A stretch of 5,047 nt of DNA from Collinsella aerofaciens (lineage in GTDB: Bacteria; Actinomycetota; Coriobacteriia; Coriobacteriales; Coriobacteriaceae). Made by a program: the position numbers and the translations under genes. The stretch lies in NCBI GenBank assembly GCA_021641225.1, contig JAJWXI010000085.1:1-5047 (forward strand), in the 5' to 3' direction. Below the pieces are notes generated by a model. That model saw only the letters and a list, made by a program, of their open reading frames with translations, was not told the origin of the DNA and did not search any database. This document shows, in pieces, positions 1 to 4,715 of the stretch; the stretch's first letter is position 1; every line of letters starts with the position of its first letter.

Positions 1-178
1 CGGCTGCGATTTGGACGAAGCTGCGGGCGATGCGCATGATATTGTTGCCCGCGCGCTGGCCGCCGGTGCCGTGATTAACGCCACAGGTGCTCATACGCTG
101 CGTTTCCTGCCGCCGCTCGTGTGCGAAGAGGCCGACGTGGACAGTCTGATCGAGATCCTGTCGGGTGTCTTGGGCTAA
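1..178 (+). CDS. argD: Acetylornithine aminotransferase, C-terminal end (partial)
   Basis: The reading frame enters at base 2 and gives 58 codons before TAA at 176-178; the 5' part lies outside the window. The visible tail (GAVINATGAHTLRFLPPL, then an acidic stretch and a final amphipathic helix) matches the C-terminal small domain of class III, PLP-dependent aminotransferases. In these the G-x-x-x-N followed by a (L/I)R-(L/F)-x-PPL strand is typical of ArgD. ArgD transfers an amino group between N-acetylornithine and 2-oxoglutarate in cytoplasmic arginine biosynthesis. The catalytic lysine and PLP-binding motifs are not visible, so ornithine, GABA or another class III aminotransferase remains possible. 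The gene ends just before a large hairpin at 204-263 and is followed by a long stretch without protein genes, so it is probably the last gene of its operon. Confidence 0.75.
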   Translation, partial: GCDLDEAAGDAHDIVARALAAGAVINATGAHTLRFLPPLVCEEADVDSLIEILSGVLG

Positions 179-203
179 CGCGGCGCAATAACTCAATTTT
201 GAC

Positions 204-263
204 CGGGTTCCGGACTGCGGACGTGCCATATGCGGCACGATTCGGCGGTCTGGAGCCCGTTTT
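204..263 (+). terminator. Probable Rho-independent terminator after argD
   Basis: A long, imperfect stem-loop begins 25 bases after the argD stop. Bases 204-218 pair with about 245-259 (15 pairs including several G-U), then a small internal loop, then a perfect 6-bp stem CGTGCC/GGCACG (222-227 with 234-239) closing on a 6-base loop. Only four T residues follow (260-263). The stem is longer than usual and the T-tract is short, so it may terminate weakly or act as a 3'-protecting structure. Confidence 0.6.
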
Positions 264-295
264 GCCATAAATCTGCAATGGCCAGGAGAGCCTTT

Positions 296-332
296 GGACA
301 AAAAATGCCAAATATGAGTACTGTCACCAGTT
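296..332 (+). repeat. Left inverted repeat of the AT-rich element
   Basis: This 37-bp arm matches the reverse complement of 475-511 with five mismatches. Similarity stops abruptly inward of base 332 and fades after one further base outward, so the arm boundaries are well defined. It contains a short frame (ATG at 305, stop in phase soon after) that is not a gene. Confidence 0.8.
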
Positions 333-474
333 GAATCTCATATGAAACCGACTACTTCGGATTAGTTAGACCACACATGTTCAGTTATGTTAATGGGAAA
401 ACAGCTAGTAAAGGCTTCAAATCGCTGATTCAGAGCTAGATTTATCCAGCGAAACCCAAAAATCGCTGCTACAA

Positions 475-511
475 AATTGGTAACAGTACTCATTTTTGCC
501 ATTTTTTGGCC
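475..511 (-). repeat. Right inverted repeat of the AT-rich element
   Basis: Partner of the arm at 296-332, in opposite orientation, identical at 32 of 37 positions. The differences are scattered single substitutions, as expected for old copies that have drifted. Confidence 0.8.
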
Positions 512-536
512 ACGACCTTTGTGACAGACGTGCTGG

Positions 537-550
537 CGGGTTCGAATCCC
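537..550 (+). repeat. tRNA T-arm-like fragment, copy 1
   Basis: The 14 bases CGGGTTCGAATCCC have the form of a tRNA T-arm (GG-TTCGAAT-CC) read on the plus strand, opposite to the intact tRNA-Val. The identical 14 bases recur at 721-734. No complete cloverleaf can be drawn around either copy: the flanks do not give a matching acceptor stem or a D-arm. This is read as a remnant of a tRNA gene or part of a repeat that contains a tRNA 3' piece. Confidence 0.5.
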
Positions 551-563
551 TCTGCGATGGGCC

Positions 564-594
564 AAAAAAGAAAGGCCCCCATAGCCGGGAGCCT
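564..594 (-). terminator. Rho-independent terminator, minus strand (second copy of the tRNA 3' unit)
   Basis: Bases 573-580 pair with 587-594 around a 6-base loop. On the minus strand the one non-Watson-Crick position is a tolerated G-U, whereas on the plus strand it is a C-A mismatch. The stem is followed on the minus strand by a TTTCTTTTTT tract (complement of 564-573). It sits directly downstream of the duplicated tRNA-Val 3' end at 597-619, repeating the order tRNA end, linker, terminator seen at the intact gene, but with a different hairpin sequence. Confidence 0.7.
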
Positions 595-596
595 AT

Positions 597-619
597 CAAA
601 TCAGTGGTGGGCGATGAGG
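597..619 (-). repeat. Duplicated 3' end of tRNA-Val, copy without a tRNA
   Basis: These 23 bases are identical to 783-805, which form the last part of the T-stem, the 3' acceptor strand, discriminator A, CCA, and 8 bases of downstream linker of the intact tRNA-Val gene. Similarity ends abruptly at both sides; the sequence beyond 619 no longer codes for the T-loop or any other part of a tRNA. It is therefore a tRNA fragment and not a second gene. It could be an attachment-site-like duplication or the scar of a partial tandem duplication. Confidence 0.85.
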
Positions 620-720
620 AATGTCGCGCGCGGCTGACGCCGCCCGCTCTCGCTTCGGGCCTACGGCCCTCGCGTGCTGCGCTGGAAAACGCTTCGCGTT
701 TCCTCAGCTCCGCACCCTTC
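620..720. repeat. GC-rich multi-hairpin segment (REP-like)
   Basis: About 100 bases containing three consecutive self-complementary stretches: GCGGC-TGAC-GCCGC at 630-643, GGGCC-TAC-GGCCC at 657-669, and a stem at 684-692/696-703 with a TTC loop and one bulged A, extended by GCTG/CAGC at 676-679/705-708. There is also an alternative pairing of 642-646 with 656-660. No gene is credible here. The compact array of palindromes resembles dispersed extragenic palindromic repeats, but multiplicity in the genome cannot be seen from one window. Confidence 0.45.
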
Positions 721-734
721 CGGGTTCGAATCCC
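721..734 (+). repeat. tRNA T-arm-like fragment, copy 2
   Basis: Identical over 14 bases to 537-550, and placed the same way relative to a terminator and the tRNA-Val 3' sequence. It is followed by GGCCC, as copy 1 is followed by GGGCC, after which the sequences diverge into two different terminators. It lacks a recognisable acceptor stem or CCA, so it is not annotated as a tRNA. Confidence 0.5.
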
Positions 735-751
735 ATGAAATAGGCCCAAAC

Positions 752-781
752 AAAAAAACGGTCCCCTTTCGAGGACCGTTT
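752..781 (-). terminator. Rho-independent terminator of tRNA-Val
   Basis: AAACGGTCC (756-764) pairs perfectly with GGACCGTTT (773-781) around an 8-base loop. On the minus strand the stem is followed by a run of seven T (complement of 752-758). It starts 10 bases beyond the CCA end of the tRNA, a normal distance for a monocistronic tRNA gene. The stem is flanked by T on the plus strand too, so weak termination in the other direction is possible. Confidence 0.85.
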
Positions 782-790
782 CCAAATCAG

Positions 791-866
791 TGGTGGGCGA
801 TGAGGGATTCGAACCCCCAGCCTTGTGCGTGTAAAGCACCTGCGCTAACCGTTGCGCCAATCGCCC
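791..866 (-). tRNA. tRNA-Val (anticodon UAC)
   Basis: The 76-base minus-strand sequence folds into a complete cloverleaf. It has a 7-bp acceptor stem GGGCGAT/ATCGCCC (866-860 with 801-795), a D-stem GCGC/GCGC (857-854 with 845-842), an anticodon stem at 840-836/828-824 with loop TTTACAC, a 5-base variable loop, and a T-arm GGGGG-TTCGAAT-CCCTC with one G-U pair. Discriminator A and an encoded CCA are at 794-791. The anticodon, at 831-833, is TAC in DNA, which reads valine GUA and, by wobble, other GUN codons. The outermost anticodon-stem pair is a G-A mismatch (840/824), a small oddity that should not prevent function. The gene is monocistronic, with an extended -10 promoter and its own terminator. 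Its 3' end is duplicated at 597-619. Confidence 0.95.
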
Positions 867-876
867 GTGCGGAGAG

Positions 877-904
877 AGTATAGCAAAACAATTGGGTTGT
901 TCAC
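877..904 (-). promoter_or_regulatory. Promoter of tRNA-Val
   Basis: On the minus strand TATACT (complement of 877-882) is preceded by TGC, giving an extended -10 of the form TGnTATACT. The expected start of transcription would fall only a few bases before the tRNA 5' end at 866. No good -35 is present; GTGAAC (complement of 899-904) at 16 bp spacing matches TTGACA at only three positions. The extended -10 may compensate. Confidence 0.55.
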
Positions 905-996
905 CTCATATCCATTAAAGGTAACCGGCGCGTGTCGCAGCGGAGCTGATTCAGTTGAGATTGCCTGAACATTCCGTCCCCCTTTGCGCCCTCGGG

Positions 997-1002
997 TATA
1001 CT
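997..1002 (+). promoter_or_regulatory. Putative -10 element for asnB
   Basis: TATACT lies 51 bases before the asnB start codon. It matches the sigma-70-type -10 consensus at five of six positions. No convincing -35 hexamer is found at 16-18 bp spacing, so an activator may be needed or the promoter may be elsewhere. The implied 5' leader is about 45 bases. Confidence 0.4.
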
Positions 1003-1040
1003 CAAAAGCTATTGATTCGATTTGATGCCCAGCAACAGCA

Positions 1041-1046
1041 GAGGGG
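1041..1046 (+). promoter_or_regulatory. Ribosome binding site of asnB
   Basis: GAGGGG is placed seven bases before the ATG at 1054. It supports this start, which also puts the catalytic cysteine at position 2 as the family requires. Confidence 0.75.
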
Positions 1047-1053
1047 ATAGTAT

Positions 1054-2934
1054 ATGTGCGGTTTTGTCGGTTTTGTCGGTGGGACGGATAACCAATCCGA
1101 GGTGCTCACCAAGATGATGGACCGCATCGTCCATCGCGGTCCCGACATGGGCGGTCAGTTTATCGACGGCCGCGTTGCCCTCGGCTTCCGCCGCTTGTCG
1201 ATCCTCGACCTGACCGAGGCCGGCGCTCAGCCCATGGCCAATGAGGACGGCAGCGTCGTTATCGTCTTCAACGGCGAGATCTACAACTTCCAGGAGCTTC
1301 GCTCCGAGCTCGAGGCCAAGGGCTACAAGTTCCACTGCGGCGCCGACACCGAGAGCCTCCTGCACGGCTACGAGGAGTGGGGCGAGGCCGTGCTCGACCG
1401 CCTTCGCGGTATGTACGCCTTCGTCATCTGGGACAAAAAGAAGAACAAGCTCTTTGGCGCCCGCGACATCTTTGGCATTAAGCCGCTCTACTACTATCCC
1501 ATGGCCGATGCGGGCGACGGTGCGCCGGGCGTGCTCTTTGGCTCCGAGATCAAGAGCTTCCTCGACTATCCGCACTTCCACAAGGCGGTCAACAAAAAGG
1601 CCCTGCGTCCGTACATGACGCTGCAGTATTCGGCGACTGAGGAGACCTTCTTCGAGGGCGTCTACAAGCTGCCGCCGGCGCATTACTTTACCGTCGATAT
1701 CCCGACCGGCAAGATGAACATCGAGCGCTACTGGGATTGCGATTACTCTGCCGTCGAGAAGCCGTTTGAGGAGTACGTCGACGAGCTGGACGAGGTCGTG
1801 CACGAGAGCGTCGAGGCCCATCGCATCGCCGACGTCAAGGTCGCTTCGTTCCTCTCCGGTGGCGTCGACTCCAGCTACATCGCCGCTTGCCTCATGCCCG
1901 ACAAGACCTTCTCGGTAGGCTTCGATTACAAGAACTTCAACGAGACCAACTACGCCAAGGAGCTCTCTGACAAGCTCGGCGTCGAGAACGTCCGCAAGAT
2001 GATCACCGCCGACGAGTTCTTTGGCGCGCTCGAGGACATTCAGTATCACATGGACGAGCCGCAGTCCAACCTGTCGTCCGTGCCGCTGTGGTTCCTGGCC
2101 GAGATGGCCCGCAAGGACGTCACCGTCGTGCTTTCGGGCGAAGGCGCCGACGAGCTCTTTGGCGGCTACGCCTATTACGAGGACACGGTTCCGGTGCGCA
2201 AGTACAAAAAGATGGTGCCGCTGCCCATCCGTCGCGCGCTCGGTAACCTGGCGCTGCACATGCCGTACTTCAAGGGCCACAATTTCCTGGTCAAGGGTGC
2301 CGAGATCCCCGAGAAGTCGTTCCTGGGACAGGCCTTGGTATGGCCGGAGCGTGAGGTCGACGGCGTGCTCAAGCCCGAGTACAACACCGGCGACGGCGCC
2401 TTCGAGCTCGCCGCCCCCATCTACGCGCGCGTAAAGGGTCAGCCCGAGCTGGTCAAGAAGCAGTACCTGGACATGAACATGTGGCTCCCGGGCGACATTC
2501 TGCTCAAGGCCGACAAGATGTGCATGGCGCACTCGCTGGAGCTGCGTGTGCCCTTCCTGGACCGCAAGGTCATGGAGTTCGCCGAGCACATTCCCGACCG
2601 CTATCGCATCAACGAGAATGGCAACAAGCAGGTGCTCCGCCACGCCGCCAACAAATCGCTGCCCGACGAGTGGGCCACCCGTCCCAAGGTGGGCTTCCCG
2701 GTGCCGATTGTCTACTGGCTGCGCGAGCAAAAGTGGTACGACTATGTCAAGGAGTACTTCACCGCGCCGTGGGCAAGCGAGTTCTTCGATACCGACGAGC
2801 TCATGCACCTGCTCGATCTGCACTTTGCGGGCAAGGGCGATTTCCAGCGCAAGATCTATACGCCGCTCGTGTTCCTGGTGTGGTACAAGCGCTTCTTTAT
2901 CGACGAGGACCAGCCCGCTGTTCAGGCTGCCTAG
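1054..2934 (+). CDS. asnB: Asparagine synthetase (glutamine-hydrolysing), AsnB type
   Basis: Cytoplasmic enzyme that makes L-asparagine from L-aspartate, ATP and glutamine-derived ammonia. Met1 is followed by Cys2-Gly-Phe, the N-terminal nucleophile of class II glutamine amidotransferases. The glutaminase domain (about 1-200) also shows HRGPD (27-31), RRLSILDL (46-53), FNGEIYN (72-78) and Asp98. The synthetase domain (about 240-600) has the ATP-pyrophosphatase loop SGGVDS (268-273) and SGEGADELFGGY (361-372). Further on come the conserved GDILLKADKM and SLELRVPFLD stretches. At 626 aa it has the length of the longer Bacillus/Clostridia AsnB type (B. subtilis AsnB is about 630 aa) and exceeds E. 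coli AsnB (554 aa). All key residues seen are intact. It is flanked by its own leader and terminator, so it is probably monocistronic. Some members of this subtype amidate peptidoglycan precursors instead of free aspartate, which sequence alone cannot exclude. Confidence 0.95.
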   Translation: MCGFVGFVGGTDNQSEVLTKMMDRIVHRGPDMGGQFIDGRVALGFRRLSILDLTEAGAQPMANEDGSVVIVFNGEIYNFQELRSELEAKGYKFHCGADTESLLHGYEEWGEAVLDRLRGMYAFVIWDKKKNKLFGARDIFGIKPLYYYPMADAGDGAPGVLFGSEIKSFLDYPHFHKAVNKKALRPYMTLQYSATEETFFEGVYKLPPAHYFTVDIPTGKMNIERYWDCDYSAVEKPFEEYVDELDEVVHESVEAHRIADVKVASFLSGGVDSSYIAACLMPDKTFSVGFDYKNFNETNYAKELSDKLGVENVRKMITADEFFGALEDIQYHMDEPQSNLSSVPLWFLAEMARKDVTVVLSGEGADELFGGYAYYEDTVPVRKYKKMVPLPIRRALGNLALHMPYFKGHNFLVKGAEIPEKSFLGQALVWPEREVDGVLKPEYNTGDGAFELAAPIYARVKGQPELVKKQYLDMNMWLPGDILLKADKMCMAHSLELRVPFLDRKVMEFAEHIPDRYRINENGNKQVLRHAANKSLPDEWATRPKVGFPVPIVYWLREQKWYDYVKEYFTAPWASEFFDTDELMHLLDLHFAGKGDFQRKIYTPLVFLVWYKRFFIDEDQPAVQAA

Positions 2935-2959
2935 CCTCGGCTTACGAACGCCTGCGCGT

Positions 2960-2984
2960 AACGGCTCCTCCGGGAGCCGTTTTT
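2960..2984 (+). terminator. Rho-independent terminator of asnB
   Basis: A perfect 9-bp stem AACGGCTCC/GGAGCCGTT (2960-2968 with 2973-2981) with a four-base TCCG loop, followed by continuous T to 2984. It starts 26 bases after the asnB stop, and separates asnB transcription from murE. Confidence 0.9.
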
Positions 2985-3011
2985 GCGTGGGTGCGTTTCA
3001 GTTACTATAAA
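2983..3011 (+). promoter_or_regulatory. Putative promoter of murE
   Basis: TTGCGT (2983-2988) and TATAAA (3006-3011) are separated by exactly 17 bases. The -10 matches consensus at five of six positions and the -35 at three (TTG). The predicted transcript would start near 3018, leaving a leader of about 28 bases. The -35 begins in the T-tract of the asnB terminator. Confidence 0.5.
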
Positions 3012-3034
3012 ACCGTCCCTGCCAAATGGCTGAG

Positions 3035-3041
3035 AAAGGTG
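3035..3041 (+). promoter_or_regulatory. Ribosome binding site of murE
   Basis: AAAGGTG, with its AAGG core ending six bases before the ATG at 3046. It supports this start over any internal alternative. Confidence 0.6.
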
Positions 3042-3045
3042 AAAG

Positions 3046-4608
3046 ATGCACCATTCGGATTCCGCGACCGTGACCACGGTCGATACGCTTGCCAAGCTTC
3101 TCGATGTGTGCGGCGAGCTGCGCGCATCAGAGCAGGTTGACGAGCGTGCCGTGACCGGCTGCTCGTTTGATTCGCGCGCGGTCTCGGCAGGTGACGTGTT
3201 CTTTTGCAAAGGTGCTGCCTTTAAGCCCGCGTTTTTGAGCATGGCGCTCGATGCGGGTGCCGTCGCATTTGTGTGCGAAGAGTCGCTGGTCGAGTCTCTG
3301 GAGCCGCTGGCGCAGGAGAGCGGCGCTGCGATGCTGGTCGTGGACAGCGTGCGCACGGCCATGGCCCTGCTGCCGCCGGAGGTCTACAATCGCCCCGACC
3401 ACGACGTTAAGATCGTGGGTATCACCGGTACCAAGGGAAAGACCACGGCCGCTTTTATGCTCCAGTCCATCATCAGGGCGGCGGGCGAGTCCTGCGGCAT
3501 GATCGGCTCGGTGAACACCGACGATGGTATCGAGTGCTACGAGAGCACCAACACCACGCCCGAGGCCCCCGAGGTCTGGCGCCATATCGCCAACTGTCGC
3601 GCGTCTGGTCGCCAGTCCATGGTCATGGAGGTCTCAAGCCAGGCGCTTAAGTACCAGCGCGTCGAGAACCTGCCGTTTGACGTGGCGTGCTTCCTCAATA
3701 TCGGGCGTGACCACATCTCACCGATTGAGCACCCGACCTTCGAGGATTATTTTGAGAGCAAGCTCAGGATCTTTGATCAGGCTAAGACCGCCGTGGTGAA
3801 TCTGGGCACCGATGAAGTCGAACGCGTGCTGGAGGCCGCGTCGACGGCTGAGCGCTTGGTGACCGTTGGCGTCGAGCATCCCGAGGCAAGCCTATGGGCG
3901 AGCGATGTGCGCATGGTCGGCTTTAGCATCGAGTTCAACTTGCATGGCCTGTGTGCCGACGAGTTCGAGGCGGGGGAGAAGATCCTGCTGGGTATCGCGG
4001 GAGACTTTAACGTGGAGAACGCGCTGGTCGCTATCGCCGCTGCGCACGAGATCGGCATCGGTATCGATGCCATCAAGAAGGGCCTCTCCAAGCTTCGTGT
4101 GCCGGGCCGCATGGAGGTCGTGGAGTCGAAGGACGGCCGCGTGATCTGCGTCGTTGACTATGCGCACAACCAGCTTTCGTTCCGTTCGCTTTTCTCGTCG
4201 GTCAAGCGCGCGTTCCCCACTAGCCCAGTCATTGCGGTGTTTGGCGCTGCTGGCGGCAAGGCGCAGGAGCGCCGCGAGCAGCTTCCGCGCGAGGCCGCAC
4301 CATATTCCGACCTGATGATTTTTGCCAACGAGGACCCGGCTCACGAGGACCCGATGAAGGTCTGTCGCGAGCTTGCCGAACATGTTCCCGACGATACGCC
4401 GAACAAGATCATCCTCGACCGCGAAGCCGCTGTGCACGCGGCGTTCAAGGCGGCGCGCGAGGAGTACGTCAACCCCAATGCTCCCACCATTGTCTTGCTG
4501 CTGGCAAAGGGTGACGAGGAGCTCATGCACGTGGGCGACGAGTTCGTGCCCATCGAGAGCGACCTTTCGTTGGCCAATCGCCTGATCGATGTTGCCCAGT
4601 TTGACTAA
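3046..4608 (+). CDS. murE: MurE-family UDP-MurNAc-L-Ala-D-Glu ligase (third-residue adding)
   Basis: Cytoplasmic ATP-dependent ligase that adds the third amino acid to UDP-MurNAc-dipeptide in peptidoglycan precursor synthesis. The 520 aa show all three Mur-ligase domains. The N-terminal UDP-binding domain (about 1-115) has CSFDSRAVSAGDVFF. The central ATPase has GITGTKGKTT (125-134), the substrate loop STNTTPE (167-173), and MEVSSQAL (194-201) followed by the NIGRDH segment. The C-terminal domain has VPGRMEV (352-358) and VDYAHN (370-375). The specificity region reads NEDPAHEDP (428-436). The Arg of the DNPR motif typical of meso-diaminopimelate enzymes is replaced by Ala, a pattern known from L-Lys-adding MurE. 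The usual late GKGHE motif is AKGDE (487-491). L-Lys or L-Orn is therefore a likelier substrate than diaminopimelate. The gene stands alone rather than in a division/cell-wall cluster, so a MurE paralogue with another role is possible. Confidence 0.85.
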   Translation: MHHSDSATVTTVDTLAKLLDVCGELRASEQVDERAVTGCSFDSRAVSAGDVFFCKGAAFKPAFLSMALDAGAVAFVCEESLVESLEPLAQESGAAMLVVDSVRTAMALLPPEVYNRPDHDVKIVGITGTKGKTTAAFMLQSIIRAAGESCGMIGSVNTDDGIECYESTNTTPEAPEVWRHIANCRASGRQSMVMEVSSQALKYQRVENLPFDVACFLNIGRDHISPIEHPTFEDYFESKLRIFDQAKTAVVNLGTDEVERVLEAASTAERLVTVGVEHPEASLWASDVRMVGFSIEFNLHGLCADEFEAGEKILLGIAGDFNVENALVAIAAAHEIGIGIDAIKKGLSKLRVPGRMEVVESKDGRVICVVDYAHNQLSFRSLFSSVKRAFPTSPVIAVFGAAGGKAQERREQLPREAAPYSDLMIFANEDPAHEDPMKVCRELAEHVPDDTPNKIILDREAAVHAAFKAAREEYVNPNAPTIVLLLAKGDEELMHVGDEFVPIESDLSLANRLIDVAQFD

Positions 4609-4617
4609 TGAACCATG

Positions 4618-4650
4618 ATGGCGAAGGCGCCCTGAGTGCGCTGTTGCCAT
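4618..4650 (+). terminator. Stem-loop after murE, lacking a T-tract
   Basis: Bases 4618-4630 pair with 4638-4650 (ATGGC/GCCAT outer stem, GCGC inner stem, one A-G mismatch, some G-U) around a seven-base loop, 10 bases after the murE stop. No T-run follows on either strand, so it is not a standard intrinsic terminator. It may partially terminate or protect the 3' end, and read-through into the next gene is plausible. Confidence 0.4.
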
Positions 4651-4706
4651 AAACGTGTTCCCTCAATCAAAACATGCCGTCCAAGCCCAAACTTTTCTAC
4701 GTAAAC

Positions 4707-4710
4707 GGAG
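4707..4710 (+). promoter_or_regulatory. Ribosome binding site of the HAD hydrolase gene
   Basis: GGAG lies five bases before the ATG at 4716 and fixes this start. Confidence 0.65.
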
Positions 4711-4715
4711 TAACC

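Larger units (their letters stand above)
296..511. mobile_element. MITE-like AT-rich element bounded by 37-bp inverted repeats
   Basis: Bases 296-332 and the reverse complement of 475-511 match at 32 of 37 positions; both contain the core ATGAGTACTGT and an A-run. The 143 bases between them are about 39% GC, clearly lower than the GC-rich genes around them, and show no credible gene. A short AT-rich segment with long terminal inverted repeats and no coding capacity is what a miniature inverted-repeat element or the remnant of an insertion sequence looks like. A clean target-site duplication could not be established. Alternatively the repeats could be two independent copies of a dispersed repeat lying head-to-head. 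Mobility is inferred; only the repeat structure is seen. Confidence 0.5.
867..1053. other. Divergent intergenic region between tRNA-Val and asnB
   Basis: This 187-bp region contains the leftward tRNA-Val promoter and the rightward asnB promoter/leader. A short inverted repeat AACAA-TTGGG-TTGTT (886-900) lies in the spacer of the tRNA promoter and could be an operator or chance. No T-box, riboswitch or attenuator-like structure was seen before asnB, and no ORF is credible. Confidence 0.6.

Noticed and set aside
362..502. 46-aa minus-strand frame across the AT-rich element
   Set aside because: No Shine-Dalgarno sequence, no recognisable domain, and its start lies within the inverted repeat; the other arm reads the same first residues then hits a stop.
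291..520. CCTTT on both sides (291-295 and 516-520) as a target-site duplication of the AT-rich element
   Set aside because: The right copy is displaced by four bases from the end of the inverted repeat and five bases is easily chance.
499..564. Possible complete plus-strand tRNA ending in GCCA after the T-arm-like fragment
   Set aside because: Acceptor strands do not pair, the T-stem has a mismatch, and no D-arm or anticodon stem can be drawn; at most a remnant.
537..805. CRISPR-like or tandem repeat array
   Set aside because: Only two units, partly divergent and tRNA-derived, with no regular spacers.
417..860. 147-codon minus-strand frame spanning tRNA-Val, hairpins and terminators
   Set aside because: It runs through an intact tRNA gene and two terminators, so it cannot be a real protein gene.
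905..1053. T-box or riboswitch in the asnB leader
   Set aside because: No T-box consensus, specifier hairpin or antiterminator is present, and the leader implied by the -10 at 997-1002 is only about 45 bases.
1009..2823. 604-codon open frame on the minus strand opposite asnB
   Set aside because: The GC-rich third positions of asnB suppress antisense stops. The translation is low-complexity (Val, Leu, Glu, His rich) with no domain, and asnB on the other strand has full-length family motifs.
4608..4652. 14-codon frame whose ATG overlaps the murE stop
   Set aside because: Too short, inside a hairpin, with no ribosome binding site or similarity; coincidence of a TAATG junction.
4644..4672. Promoter for the HAD gene (TTGCCA with TCAAAA at 17 bp)
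   Set aside because: The -35 is good, but the -10 matches at only three positions and the -35 lies inside the stem-loop after murE; not strong enough to annotate.
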